The notes: generated from the letters alone by a model not told the origin. 64,000 nt of DNA from Eriocheir sinensis (GCF_024679095.1 NC_066577.1:5337399-5401398); one strand, 5' to 3'; positions 22,004-34,127 are shown, counted from the stretch's first letter. Translations and numbers: made by a program.

Positions 22004-22204
22004 GAGGATCGAGGTGGTAATTGGATCACTTTTTTATATCAGGCATTGGGTTAACGGTAGTCTAATAGTAAGGAATTGATTGATTGACTGATTGATAGTT
22101 TATAGCTGCGGGGTTAGCCCCGCCCCGCTCCTTGCCACACTCTCAACACCTCTCGCTTCCTCTGCAGCCGCCACTACCCCATCGGCCAGTTTCACGTGGA
22201 AATA

Positions 22205-22280
22205 CTACAGCGGCGATCGGCGCCATTGGTAACGATCAAAACAAACAAAATGACTGTGAAAGCGGCCCTTAACAAGGATC
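22205..22280. repeat. Single divergent copy of the 65-bp satellite unit
   Basis: CGCCATTGGTAACGATCAAA, ACAAACAAAATGACTGTGAA and AGCGGCCCTT match the 65-bp array at 26925-28440, especially its last unit, which also ends AGCGGCCCCT. It appears once here, in the older of two duplicated segments. Confidence 0.7.
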
Positions 22281-22484
22281 CGAGTATACATGAAACTTTA
22301 AAAATTACCTGTTAGTGGTGAGGGCAACGAATATCAGGCCAAAAATCTTCACCAGAAACTCGTTGTTTAAACCCGCTTATTATTATTATTTTTTCAAATG
22401 ACAGCCCAAGCTGGGGGAGCGTCTTATAAGCCGAAGCAGCCGTCAAACACTGTATATGTTTTGGCTGGGGGAAGAGGCGAGTGG

Positions 22485-22640
22485 GAGATGGTCGTGATTG
22501 ATTGATTGATAGTTTATTGTTGCAGGTAAACAACAAGGGAGAAGGGAGGAACATGCCATCCCAACCCCCAGGCAGTACATTATACAACTATTAATACATG
22601 TGTAGGTAGCACCAGGAAACTAAAAAGATACAATGGTAGG
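22485..22640 (-). mobile_element. Retroposon 3' end with AATAAA and ATCA-repeat tail
   Basis: On the minus strand: CTCCCTTCTCCCTTGTTGTT, CCTGCAACAATAAACTATC and then AATCAATCAATCA. The same end recurs on the plus strand at about 26805-26858, and partially at 22070-22100 (minus) and 19300. The combination of a poly(A)-signal-like AATAAA and a short tandem tail suggests a dispersed non-LTR retroposon of unknown family. Confidence 0.5.
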
Positions 22641-23100
22641 AAGGAAAGCACAACAAGGGAGTGGGCGGTACCTCCCCCTGGACAATAAGACAATAAAATG
22701 TGGGGACGGAGAACATTGCCCAAGCACTAGATGGGAATGAAATCCACCGTACTGTGACACGCGCCGCCACTACGAGCACCGCCACGGAGACTGTATAATG
22801 CTTCCCTTCAAGTGATCGAGCTGTTCGATAAGAATGGCACGGTCTCGCTGACGCTGCTCTCATCAGATTCAGCGTTGAGTGAGAAAACTACCCTGTGGAA
22901 ATTTGTGGTGACGAAATGGATTTCACATTGGTGACGAATTGGAGTGCTTTAATTGGTGACGAAGTGGGGGGGCGAACCGGGTATGTGACGAATCGGACTG
23001 GTGACGAAATGGTGCATCCGATTACGTAATGGACGAGTGGGGCCTCGATCGCTGCCCATGTCCGTAGAGATAAGGCTGTTCTTAGTACCTACGTATAGAT
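22641..23100. other. Unique sequence with repeated TGGTGACGAA motif
   Basis: No gene was recognised. Between 22905 and 23010 the motif TTGGTGACGAA/TGGTGACGAAATGG occurs five times at irregular spacing. From about 23055 the text (CCCATGTCCGTAGAGATAAG) matches the start of the duplicated segment near 28545. Confidence 0.5.
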
Positions 23101-23104
23101 AAAC

Positions 23105-23171
23105 CGTCTGTAGTTGTGGTAGTGGTAGTAGTAGTAGTAGTAGCAGTCGTAGCAGTAGTAGTAGTAGTAGC

Positions 23172-23220
<49 letters not shown>

Positions 23221-23235
23221 TCGGTAGCAGTAGGT
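23105..23235. repeat. (GTA)n microsatellite, paralogue A
   Basis: GTAGTAG runs have GTGGTA and GCAGTA variants. It is the counterpart of the longer arrays at 28648 and 29548 in the duplicated segment. Confidence 0.92.
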
Positions 23236-23355
23236 CAAGCTTCCTGCGTATTTCTCGTATCTGTGTTTTCCTTCTAACAGCTCGCTATGCCTCAAACACG
23301 TGCTTCCTGTGCCTTAATTAACCCCCCAGTCGCACCCCCCCCCCCTGAGTACTTC

Positions 23356-23389
23356 TATAAAGACACTGGAACCATTGGGGTGAGTCAGT
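23356..23389 (+). promoter_or_regulatory. TATA box and arthropod initiator, peptide gene A
   Basis: TATAAAG lies at 23356-23362 and TCAGT at 23385-23389. The initiator A (23387) is 31 bases from the first T of the TATA box, the canonical spacing. The predicted 5' UTR is about 63 bases. The same pair with the same spacing is kept in paralogue B. Confidence 0.65.
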
Positions 23390-23449
23390 GTTCTTCGTCT
23401 TCCCTGCAGACCCGCACTGCGTCCTACGAGAAGCTCTGAAGCCGCCACG

Positions 23450-23662
23450 ATGCGCTGGTCTCCGCCGGCACTCCTTCTGCTGCCCCTGCTGCTGGCCTGG
23501 GACACCACTTCGGTCAGCCGCGTGTGTGGGCGTAAGACTGGACACCACCCTATCCAACAACCCAATCCTGCTGCTGCTCCTCCACTGATTTCGGCTGTGA
23601 GAAATCCCTGGATACGCCGCCATCAAATCCCTCATCCTACTTTTGTTTTACGGCCTGGTAAA
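23450..23662 (+). CDS. Small secreted-type peptide, exon 1 of gene A
   Basis: I do not recognise the family. The ATG lies in GCCGCCACGATG, an excellent Kozak context. The frame opens with a signal peptide (MRWSPPALLLLPLLLAWDTT, probable cleavage near residues 23-24). A 48-residue basic, Pro/His/Arg-rich segment follows with one Cys (RVCGRKTGHH...RNPWIRRHQIPHP) and ends LRPGK directly before a perfect donor, AAA|GTAAGT. The protein should continue in an exon not found; reading through gives a stop 14 codons later. Paralogue B at 30126 shares the first ~50 residues. Most differences between the two change amino acids, so constraint is weak or selection is diversifying. A secreted peptide, perhaps immune or hormonal, is only a guess. 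Confidence 0.55.
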
Positions 23663-23750
23663 GTAAGTAAAGGAGGCGTTTCAAGAGTAGAAAACAATGA
23701 AAAATAAGAGCCATGGAGTTGCACGTTTTTAAAGGTTTATGTGTCACGCT

Positions 23751-24415
<665 letters not shown>

Positions 24416-24580
24416 TATGTTATATTCATATGCTCAGAAAGTTTCAGAAAACAATAAGTATGAATAAGTATTGTACTACATATGAATTTACACATAATTT
24501 AGCTACCAGTATTTTTCTGTATGCATTGTTGGAAAGGATTTTTTTTAAATAATTTATCTGCTGTTTAATGAAGTGGCAAA

Positions 24581-24690
<110 letters not shown>

Positions 24691-24899
24691 AGCTGTGTCT
24701 GTTGGTCCCAGTGCGGTGATTACGTAATGGGTGAGCGTCAAATCTCATCCCTCCGTCACAGTCCATCCCAAATGAAGACGCGTGTAATTATATAACTAGG
24801 ATATCAACAATCACTCTTCATCTCCTTCGTGTGACCTGTTCTGCTTTGCATCGCTTTTTAGTTCCTCCTTGGTGTATACTTCTTCAGACGCTTCACTAA

Positions 24900-26250
24900 G
24901 GGCCGCCTTCACAATGGTCTGGTACGCACCCTAACCAAAGGCCCTACCATCCTGTTACCATCGCCTCGATCCGCCTTCACAGTGGTCTGGTACGCACCCT
25001 AACCAAAGGCCCTACCATCCTGTGCTACCATCGCCTCGATCCGCCTTCACAGTGGTCTGGTACGCACCCTAACCAAAGGCCCGACCATCCTGTGTTACCA
25101 TCGCCTCGATCCGCCTTCACAGTGGTCTGGTACGCACCCTAACCAAAGGCCCGACCATCCTGTGTTACCATCGCCTCGATCCGCCTTCACAGTGGTCTGG
25201 TACGCACCCTAACCAAAGGCCCGACCATCCTGTGTTACCATCGCCTCGATCCGCCTTCACAGTGGTCTGGTACGCACCCTAACCAAAGGCCCGACCATCC
25301 TGTGTTACCATCGCCTCGATCCGCCTTCACAATGGTCTGGTACGCACTCTAACCAGAGGCCCGACCATCCTGTGTTACCATCGCCTCGATCCGCCTTCAC
25401 AATGGTCTGGTACGCACCCTAACCAAAGGCCCGACCATCCTGTGTTACCATCGCCTCGATCCGCCTTCACAGTGGTCTGGTACGCACCCTAACCAGAGGC
25501 CCGACCATCCTGTGTTACCATCGCCTCGATCCGCCTTCACAATGGTCTGGTACGCACCCTAACCAAAGGCCCGACCATCCTGTGTTACCATCGCCTCGAT
25601 CCGCCTTCACAGTGGTCTGGTACGCACTCTAACCAGAGGCCCGACCATCCTGTGTTACCATCGCCTCGATCCGCCTTCACAGTGGTCTGGTACGCACCCT
25701 AACCAAAGGCCCGACCATCCTGTGTTACCATCGCCTCGATCCGCCTTCACAGTGGTCTGGTACGCACCCTAACCAAAGGCCCGACCATCCTGTGTTACCA
25801 TCGCCTCGATCCGCCTTCACAGTGGTCTGGTATGCACCCTAACCAAAGGCCCGACCATCCTGTGTTACCATCGCCTCGATCCGCCTCCACAGTGGTCTGG
25901 TACGCACCCTAACCAAAGGCCCGACCATCCAGTGTTACCATCGCCTCGATCCGCCTTCACAATGGTCTGGTACGCACCCTAACCAAAGACCCGACCATCC
26001 TGTGTTACCATCGCCTCGATCCGCCTTCACAGTGGTCTGGTACGCACCCTAACCAAAGGCCCGACCATCCTGTGTTACCATCGCCTCGATCCGCCTTCAC
26101 AATGGTCTGGTACGCACCCTAACCAAAGGCCCGACCATCCTGTGTTACCATCGCCTCGATCCGCCTTCACAGTGGTCTGGTACGCACCCTAACCAAAGGC
26201 CCGACCATCCTGTGTTACCATCGCCTCGATCCGCCTTCACAGTCGCTGTT
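24900..26250. repeat. 70-bp satellite
   Basis: About nineteen highly uniform units share CCGCCTTCACAGTGGTCTGG, TACGCACCCTAACC, AAGGCCCGACCATCC and TGTGTTACCATCGCCTCGAT. The two left units carry CCTACCATCC and one is 2 bp shorter. The array ends inside a unit, at CTTCACAG|TCGCTG. Confidence 0.95.
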
Positions 26251-26800
26251 TTCGTGGTGTCGGCGACGACCAGCGTGGTGACGGTCATGGCGAGACGAAG
26301 GCGCGTGGCTCGGCAGTGTGGGTGTGCCGGAGCGGCGGGAAATGTCGGCATTACATCACCCGAGCGGAGGATCATGAAGGAGCAATGGGAAAAATACACG
26401 TACAAAAAGTAAACGTGAAGAATAAACATAAAGAATAACTGTGAAGAATAGATATGATGATAAAATGTGGAGTGTCGCTGCAATACACCGCTCAAATCTG
26501 CTAATAGCCTAATACAAGTTTTTCCGAGGGATAATAGTTGAAAATTTATTTCATAATGGTGACAAGTATTAAAGTTCTATTATTTGGCAGATGTCAGCAA
26601 GACAGACTCTTCACCTATATATATTCATTACATTTGTTCATTATTCACGCTTATTTAGCAGACTTCACATTTATTTTTTACCTAACAGGGCTGATTTCGT
26701 TATATGTATGCCCTATGCATACATATTAGGCTATCTAGAATAACACGAAAGTTTGGCCAAGGAGGCATAACGGGTGAATACTGGTGACAAGTAGGCTATT
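26251..26800. other. Unique sequence, no gene recognised
   Basis: A GC-rich part (26251-26370) is followed by AT-rich DNA. A 66-codon plus-strand frame (26212-26412) starts inside the satellite and has no recognisable domain. Nothing else is supported. Confidence 0.45.
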
Positions 26801-26860
26801 AAAGTCCTCCCTTCTCCTTTGTTGTGTATTTTACAACAATAAACCATCAATCAATCAAAA
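26801..26860 (+). mobile_element. Retroposon 3' tail (AATAAA plus ATCA repeats)
   Basis: CTCCCTTCTCCTTTGTTGTG, TTTTACAACAATAAACC and ATCAATCAATCAAA match, in the opposite orientation, the element at 22485-22640. Only the terminal ~60 bp are recognisable. Confidence 0.45.
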
Positions 26861-26924
26861 TGAAATTCTCAGCAGAACGTTTCCTGGTCAGCAGGTGAAG
26901 TGAGTTCATATCATGCAAAGTCGA

Positions 26925-28440
26925 CTGTGAAAGCGTATTTCTTGCTGGTGGCGGCGACCATTGGTGACGATCAACACAAACAAACGTGCATGACTGTGAA
27001 AGCGTATTTCTTGCTGGTAGCGGCGACCATTGGTGACGATCAACACAGACAAACGTGACTGTGAAAGCGTATTTCTTGCTGGTGGCGGCGACCATTGGTA
27101 ACGATCAACACAGACAAACGTGACTGTGAAAGCGTATTTCTTGCTGGTAGCGGCGACCATTGGTAACGATCAACACAGACAAACGTGACTGTGAAAGCGT
27201 ATTTCTTGCTGGTGGCGGCGACCATTGGTAACGATCAACACAGACAAACGTGACTGTGAAAGCGTATTTCTTGTTGGTAGCAGCGACCATTGGTAACGAT
27301 CAACTCAGACAAACGTGACTGTGAAAGCGTATTTCTTGTTGGTAGCAGCGACCATTGGTAACGATCAACACAAACAAACGTGACTGTGAAAGCGTATTTC
27401 TTGTTGGTAGCAGCGACCATTGGTAACGATCAACACAGACAAACGTGACTGTGAAAGCGTATTTCTTGTTGGTAGCAGCGACCATTGGTAACGATCAACA
27501 CAGACAAACGTGACTGTGAAAGCGTATTTCTTGCTGGTAGCGGCGACCATTGGTGACGATCAACACAGACAAACGTGACTGTGAAAGCGTATTTCTTGCT
27601 GGTAGCGGCGACCATTGGTAACGATCAACACAGACAAACGTGACTGTGAAAGCATATTTCTTGTTGGTAGCAGCGACCATTGGTAACGATCAACACAGAC
27701 AAACGTGACTGTGAAAGCGTATTTCTTGCTGGTAGCGGCGACCATTGGTAACGATCAACACAGACAAACGTGACTGTGAAAGCGTATTTCTTGCTGGTGG
27801 CGGCGACCATTGGTGACGATCAACACAGACAAACGTGACTGTGAAAGCGTATTTCTTGCTGGTAGCAGCGACCATTGGTAACGATCAACACAAACAAACG
27901 TGACTGTGAAAGCGTATTTCTTGCTGGTAGCGGCGACCATTGGTAACGATCAACACAGACAAACGTGACTGTGAAAGCGTATTTCTTGCTGGTAGCGGCG
28001 ACCATTGGTAACGATCAACACAGACAAACGTGACTGTGAAAGCGTATTTCTTGTTGGTGGCGGCGACCATTGGTAACGATCAACACAGACAAACGTGACT
28101 GTGAAAGCGTATTTCTTGCTGGTAGCGGCGACCATTGGTAACGATCAACACAGACAAACGTGACTGTGAAAGCGTATTTCTTGTTGGTAGCGGCGACCAT
28201 TGGTAACGATCAACACAGACAAACGTGGCTGTGAAAGCGTATTTCTTGTTGGTGGCGGCGACCATTGGTAACGATCAACACAGACAAACGTGACTGTGAA
28301 AGCGTATTTCTTGCTGGTGGCGGCGACCATTGGTGACGATCAACACAAACAAACGTGCATGACTGTGAAAGCGTATTTCTTGCTGGTAGCGGCGACCATT
28401 GGTGACGACCAACACAGACAAACGTGGCTGTGAAAGCGGC
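26925..28440. repeat. 65-bp satellite
   Basis: About 23 units share TGACTGTGAAAGCGTATTTC, TTGCTGGTAGCGGCGACC, ATTGGTAACGATCAACAC and AGACAAACG. Single-base variants (GCTGG/GTTGG, TAGC/TGGC, TAACG/TGACG) are shuffled along the array. A 67-bp variant with ACGTGCATGACTG occurs only next to each edge (near 26990 and 28357). A 61-codon minus-strand ORF begins in every unit and is an artefact. Confidence 0.95.
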
Positions 28441-28647
28441 CCCTCGTTACGATCTGTGATAGCAAAGATTGGGTTCCGCGATGCGCAGTTCAGGATGGGA
28501 TGGATTATGACGGAAGGATGAGACTTAACGCCCCAAGGTGCTCATGTCCATACAGATAATTAAGGCTGTTCATCATGAATTAGACCCTTCACAATACATA
28601 GAGGTTTTTGATACCAACACAACCCGATGCGGTACGTATAAATAAAA
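28441..28647. other. Start of duplicated segment B
   Basis: CTCATGTCCATACAGATAAT, TTAAGGCTGTTCAT and AAACGTCTGTAGTAGTGGTA correspond to 23055-23110 of segment A. No gene is recognised. Confidence 0.5.
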
Positions 28648-28666
28648 CGTCTGTAGTAGTGGTAGC

Positions 28667-28698
<32 letters not shown>

Positions 28699-28734
28699 AA
28701 GTTGTAGTAGTAGTAGTAGTAGTAGTGGTAGTAA

Positions 28735-28794
<60 letters not shown>

Positions 28795-28795
28795 C

Positions 28796-28836
<41 letters not shown>

Positions 28837-28839
28837 CAA

Positions 28840-28875
<36 letters not shown>

Positions 28876-28876
28876 C

Positions 28877-28910
<34 letters not shown>

Positions 28911-28945
28911 ATAGTAGTAGTTGTAGTAGTGGTAGTAGTTGCACG
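28648..28945. repeat. (GTA)n microsatellite, paralogue B, first array
   Basis: About 300 bp of GTA triplets are broken by GTGGTAGCA and AATAGT variants. Poly-Val, poly-Ser, poly-Tyr and poly-Leu frames across it are artefacts. Confidence 0.95.
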
Positions 28946-29399
28946 AGTGGATGTTAGCGCCAGAGGGTTTTGGACTCGTGGACAAAGGGCATATTTTGAC
29001 ATAAGGATCTTTGATCCCATGGCCCATTGCCACAGAGACCTGACCCTTGATGCAGCCCACAGAAGAAACGAACAAGAGAAGAACAGAGCATATGAAGAAA
29101 GAATACAGAATGTGGACCAGGGCTCCTTCACCCCGGTAGTATTCACGACGGCAGGAGGGATGGGACCAAGGGCGCAGAGCTTCTACGCAAGACTCGCCGA
29201 AACACTGGCGGATAAGAAACAACAGCCAAGAAGCAGTGTGGTCGCCTGGATGAGATGCAGGCTGTCCTTCTCCCTCCTGAGGTCAGCCTTGGTCTGCCTG
29301 AGAGGAACCAGGTCACCTGCACCCAAAACCACCCGCATTGCTGACCTGGACTTTGAGGCGACGGTGGTTGATAGTCGTATCAACCACAAGCTCTGTTAG
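28946..29399 (+). pseudogene. C-terminal fragment of a retroelement-type ORF (nuclease-like fold)
   Basis: The frame from the end of the GTA repeat to a stop at 29397-29399 encodes about 150 residues. It contains VDVSARGFWTRGQRAYFDIR, IFDPMAHCHRDL, YEERIQNVDQGSFTPVVF, GGMGPRAQSFYARLAE and SSVVAWMRCRLSFSLLRSAL. I recognise this as a C-terminal region common in uncharacterised reverse-transcriptase-bearing ORFs of invertebrates. The FDIR...Q..SFTPVVF pattern suggests a PD-(D/E)XK-like nuclease, which is inference. The upstream RT is missing and replaced by the GTA microsatellite. No intact start codon exists outside the repeat. Confidence 0.4.
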
Positions 29400-29544
29400 C
29401 TTAAAAATAAAATGTTTAGTAAAGTTTGTAATAGTAAATAAAGATGGTTGTCGGCCACAGTCATTGGCGGGGTGGGGCCAATGAATTGCTTTGTGAAAGG
29501 ATATGAGAGAATATACCGCTCACAACGCAACTCTAATAGATGGA

Positions 29545-29583
29545 GGCCCGTAGTAGTAGTAGTGGTGGTAGTAGTAGTAGTAA

Positions 29584-29649
<66 letters not shown>

Positions 29650-29650
29650 C

Positions 29651-29682
<32 letters not shown>

Positions 29683-29685
29683 GAC
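29545..29685. repeat. (GTA)n microsatellite, second array of paralogue B
   Basis: About 45 GTA triplets have AATAGAAGTA and GGTAGCA interruptions. Confidence 0.95.
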
Positions 29686-29737
29686 GATCAAGCGTCCTGT
29701 GACTGTCTATCCCTCTTATCTGTGTTTTCTAGGTGAC

Positions 29738-29827
<90 letters not shown>

Positions 29828-29925
29828 GGAGGACAAATCAACAACAACAACAACATCTCTCTTCTCGTCTGTAAGCCTCAAGCACCTGCATCCTGTGTCT
29901 CTCTCATATCTGTGTTTTCCAAGTG

Positions 29926-29959
<34 letters not shown>

Positions 29960-29960
29960 G
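29738..29960. repeat. Two (TC)n runs in a local duplication
   Basis: TC runs occupy about 29740-29826 and 29930-29957. Each is preceded by TCTGTGTTTTC(T/C)A(G/A)GTGAC and followed by text ending in CCTCAA.CAC.TG.TTCCTGTG-like sequence. The ~190-bp unit holding the repeat is thus duplicated. Confidence 0.85.
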
Positions 29961-30031
29961 TCTCTATGCCTCAAACACGTGCTTCCTGTGCCTTAACCCC
30001 CCAGTCGCACCCCCCCCCCCCTGAGTACTTC

Positions 30032-30065
30032 TATAAAGACACTGGAACCATTGGGGTGAATCAGT
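30032..30065 (+). promoter_or_regulatory. TATA box and arthropod initiator, peptide gene B
   Basis: TATAAAG lies at 30032-30038 and TCAGT at 30061-30065, with the same 31-base spacing as in gene A. The ~130 bp from the C-run to the start codon are nearly identical in A and B. Confidence 0.65.
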
Positions 30066-30125
30066 GTTCTTCGTCTTCCCCGCAGACCCGCACAGCGTCC
30101 TACGAGAAGCTCTGAAGCCGCCACG

Positions 30126-30389
30126 ATGCGCTGGTCTCTGCCGGCACTCCTTCTGCTGCCCCTGCTGCTGGCCTGGGACACCACTTCGGTCAGCCGCGTG
30201 TGTGGGTGTAAGACTGGACACCGCCCTATCCAACAACCCAATCCTGCTGCCGCTCCTGACCTGCTTTCGGCTACAAGAAATCCCTGGATACACCGAGATC
30301 AAATCCCTCAACCTACAACTACAACCGCTGGTCCTGCCTTCCCTAACTTCCACGATGCCACCGCGCGTATTCCTAAATTTAAAACAGCA
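30126..30389 (+). CDS. Small secreted-type peptide, exon 1 of gene B
   Basis: This paralogue of 23450-23662 has 88 codons up to the donor GCA|GTAAGT. The signal peptide (MRWSLPALLLLPLLLAWDTT) and the RVCGCKTGHRPIQQPNPAAAP stretch are shared; R-to-C gives a second Cys. The C-terminal part is different and 17 residues longer (TTTTAGPAFPNFHDATARIP and a final KFKTA). The length change is in frame. The next exon is not visible: a 12.2-kb element bounded by inverted repeats begins 53 bases after the donor, so the downstream gene structure is probably disrupted or greatly stretched. Function is unknown. Confidence 0.5.
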
Positions 30390-30569
30390 GTAAGTAAAGG
30401 AGGCATTTCAAGAGTACAAAACAATGAAAAATAAGAGCCAGCTGGGGCCGTATACACAACTATTCTAAGAATAATACTAAGCCTTGCACTTAACAACTTT
30501 TAGCTAAGCATAGGCCCTTAAGTATTACTTAGAATTCCCCTTAGCGGACTCTAAGCTAAGTATTTTTTG

Positions 30570-31555
30570 AGCAAAATACCGGTATGAAGTGCATCGCCTA
30601 GCAAAACGATCACTTGCAAAACCATTGTATATAGCTACCACAGTGCATATTATGCAAAGATGAAATAGCTATAATGCATTCAACATGTTATCTATCTGTA
30701 CACAAAAGCTTGTTTGGAAACAATAGACACAACAGTGGAGTAAATGATCGACATAAACGAGCCTTCTTCTTCTTCCTCTTGTGGTCTTTATTGCCTATGA
30801 TCGTTATAAAGGTGCATCTTTTCATGTTTCCGGTGTACCTCCACTATTCTTTTATGTGTTTTGGTAAAATGTGTATATTACTGCCCTGGACGTCGTCTCC
30901 TCAGCCGCCGGTGACAACAAAGGCGTATCACACGGAATTACCAAATAATAAAAGTAAACAAGTCAAAAACAAACTAAATCTAACCAGACCTGACCAAACC
31001 TAACTATACCTAGCCTATGACCAACCTAACCTGACCCCTCTACCGCCAAAATGCAATGTGCTAAGATGCGTTAATTCACACTCCTAAATAGTTTGAAGTT
31101 TCTTCAATATTCAAGCTGTTTGTCACTGTACTGTATTCAGAGACCAACATACAACACATAATGCATTAGCCTCACGTGAGATGGCTACCATAATTTCAGA
31201 CTCGTGTGTTCAGTGACTTTCTTGTTTATTTATTTTGATATATATCAACTTTGTCAGGTTACTCTGGTATATCTTTGCCTCAGTGGGTCAAGGCACACAA
31301 TCACTAGTACTATTATAAAATGTTCTAATGTTTCCCGAGCTTCTACACCTATCTGCTGTACTATAGATAGGTATAGGTACTTCTCCATTCATGGAGGCCA
31401 CTTTTCTCAACTATCTTTGACAGGTCTCCCATTCACATTGTTTCACTCTGCTCCAGTGTCATCATATGCTTTCCCTCTCTGTATATTTCCTTTCTCCAAA
31501 GGGGATTGTCTTGAATTTCCAGTGTTATATTAATTTGGCCCACCGGTGTTCACTC
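30570..31555. other. AT-rich interior of the TIR segment, no gene
   Basis: This is low-GC unique DNA with only short open frames. A cluster of CCTAACC-like pentamers (30975-31040) echoes the TTAGG theme. No family is recognised. Confidence 0.5.
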
Positions 31556-31559
31556 ATTT

Positions 31560-32085
31560 CCTCTCTTTGAAACTCAGCTTCCCCTTTGTTAACCTTTCTC
31601 TGAAGCTCCACCCCATTTCCCCTGAGAGCATGTGAACACTATCATGCCAACTGGTCTTGAATGACTTCTAATCTCCCGACATCTTCAGTGTTAGTCCTGC
31701 TGACCCATACAAGATAGCTGTGGGGCTACTACCTTCCCCATCCAAAGGCAACTTCCATATTCATACTGGCTAATTTCCCTTCTCTACCACTGATGTTAAC
31801 ACCCGTCATTTTCCTTACCTTGGCTTCATTCAGTTTTCTTTGTACTTTCTCCTATGGCCTCCTTGCTTATCTCAAATGCTAAATAACCATGTGTTTCTAT
31901 TACCTCTAAGATATTGTTTCCCAGCACCCGCTGTCCTACTGCTGGTGTGAATTTCCATTATTATGTTTAAAGATAAGTTTCCATTCCATACCAAAGTCAT
32001 TTAGGATCAGGCAAAGTCCTTCCACTAATACTACATCATCTGCATAACCTAGGCAAAGCAATACAACTTCTGATGTGTGGGGCTT
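31560..32085 (-). pseudogene. Decayed LINE reverse-transcriptase fragment
   Basis: On the minus strand LGYADDVVLVEGLCLILNDF (32050-32000) is an intact RT YADD block. It is followed in broken frames by KLNEAKVRKMTGVNISGREG, MNMEVAFGWG and similar LINE C-terminal text. Several stops and frameshifts show it is dead. It abuts a plus-strand LINE at about 32105. Confidence 0.6.
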
Positions 32086-32104
32086 TATTACTTTTGCCTA
32101 TATC

Positions 32105-34127
32105 CACATATACACATGGAGGAGGGGGAATGATTATGAGCAGAAAGGATTGATTGATTATGTGGCAGTAGATGGAAGACTGAGAAAGGATATCTGTGAC
32201 GCGAAGGTAGTAAGCGGGATGTTCGATGGCTCTGACCATCTTGCAAAAGTGGGTGTTTGAAAAGAAAGGTGAAGTAAAAAAGGAAATACTGAAGATAGAA
32301 AAGTTACAGGAAAAAAGAAATAAAAGATGAGTATAACGTGAAATGGCAGAGGCCTTAAGTGAAAAATGGGAAAGTGTGAAAGATAGTACAGATACTGAAA
32401 AAGTTTTTAGAACATTTAAAGAAGTAGTGTTAACTACAACAAAAAAGTGGTAGGGATGAAAGTGGTGAGAGATGGAAAAAGAAAAGGAAATTCATGGTGG
32501 ACAGAAGAGATAAGGAGGATAGTAAGAGAGAAAAGGGAACTTTTTAAAGAAAACTTAAGAAATGTGGTTGAGCAAGTAAAAAGGGAAAGGAAAAAGAAAT
32601 ATAGAGAATGCAAAAAGAAATTAAAACAAGCAATAAAAGAAAGTAAGAAGAGAGTTGATGAAGACTTTGGAAAAGACTAAGTGAAAAATATAAAGGGAAC
32701 AGGAAATCATATTGGAAAGAAGTAAAAAACGAAAGAAAAGCATCACCCCAATAATATCTCCCCAAGGAAAATTAATGAAGTTATGGGTGAGAATGGAAAG
32801 ATGTTCAAAGACGGGGAAGCTGTGAAAGAGACATGGAGAGAATATTTCAAAAACTTAATGAATTTTGATGATGGACGTCCAGCAGCTGTTACAGCAACAG
32901 TTTTGAGCGGAGGTAGAGGAGGAGTATATAAAGAAAGAAGTATAACATATGAAGAAGTAAATCAGGCATTAAAAAGATTAAAAAATGGAAAAGCAGCAGG
33001 AACTGATGGAATCAATCAAATATTTTCCTTCAGGATGGTAGGAGAAAAAATAATAGCAAAAGGAAAGAAACTATACGCTGCCTTCATGGACTTTGAAAAA
33101 GTTTACGACAGATTCGATTGGATTGCATTGTGGGATGTTTTAAAGATTTATGGTGTGGGAGGAAAACTGCTTAGTGCAATAAAGTCTTTCTATGAGGATG
33201 CATCTGCATGTGTCAAAATTGGTGGAGAGACAAGTGAACATTTTGAGATAAAGGTGGGATTAAGGCAGGGCGTGTCATGTCACCATGGTTGTTCAATATT
33301 TATATGGATGGTGTCATGAGAGAAATAAAGGGCAAAGTTGGAGTAAAAATGTACGCTGAGGGAAGGCAGTGGGTGCTGAATTCAATACTGTTTACTGATG
33401 ACACGGTGCTCATTGCAGGAAATGAAAGTGACTTACAAAACTTGGTCAGTGATTTTCATAGCGTCTGTAAAAGGAGAAAGCTGAAAGTAAATATCAACAA
33501 AAGTAAAGTGATGGTTTGTGAGGGGAGTAGGAGTGAAGTTGTAGATTTTGTATGCCCATATAGAGTGGGAACTGAATGTGAAAAAGAATGCAAAATAATT
33601 CTGAATGGTGAAGAAATGGAGGAGGTCAATGAGTTTAAGTACCTTGGATCAGTTATCAGTTGAAAATACAATAATAGTACCAACCCTCACATATGCAAGT
33701 GAAACATGGGCCTTGAATGAAAGTCAGAGGTCTAGAGTGCAGGCAGTGGAAATGAGTTATTTGAGGAGTGCTTGTGGTGTGAGTAGAATGGATGGAATAA
33801 GTAATGAAAGTGTGTATGAGCGTTTTGGAATGTGTCACGGGGGTGAAGGGAATAAGTGACTTTAAAGTGGTTTGGCCACATGGAGCGAATGGAGGAGAGT
33901 AAGATGACCAGAAGAGTGTATGTGAGATTGAGGGAGAGAATGTTAGAGGACAACCTCCAGTGAAATGGAGAGATAGGGTGCAGGAGTACGTTAGGGAGAA
34001 GGATGAGAGATCCTTGAGAAACTTTGAGCAGGCAAGGAGGGAGTGTCCGGATAGAGAAAGATGGAAACTTCTGCCGTGGCCATCCCCTGGTGGGAGCTCC
34101 TAAGAGCAGGCGTCGATGAGATGATGA
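32105..34127 (+). pseudogene. RTE-like LINE ORF2 remnant, copy 1
   Basis: In broken frames the order is: end of the endonuclease (GLIDYVAVDGRLRKD...GSDHLAKVGV, IDYV and SDH motifs), a basic linker (32447-32680), RT from VKETWREYFKNLMN, AAFMDFEKVYDRFDW, VGLRQG, MSPWLFNIYMDGVMRE and ILFTDDTVL. A C-terminal part ends at GATGATGATGA. An internal deletion fuses DGINQ to IFSF, removing RT motifs 1-2. FTDD replaces the usual FADD. At least four frame breaks exist, so it is inactive. Confidence 0.75.

Noticed and set aside
24900..26250. CRISPR-like regular repeats
   Set aside because: The entire 70-bp unit is repeated, with no unique spacers, in a eukaryotic context. It is a satellite.
26906..28330. 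Series of ~61-codon ORFs at 65-bp spacing
   Set aside because: Each is the same out-of-frame reading of the 65-bp satellite. Regular spacing with no spacer diversity also excludes a CRISPR array.
28560..29222. Poly-Tyr, poly-Thr, poly-Leu and poly-Val ORFs
   Set aside because: They are frames of the (GTA)n microsatellite.
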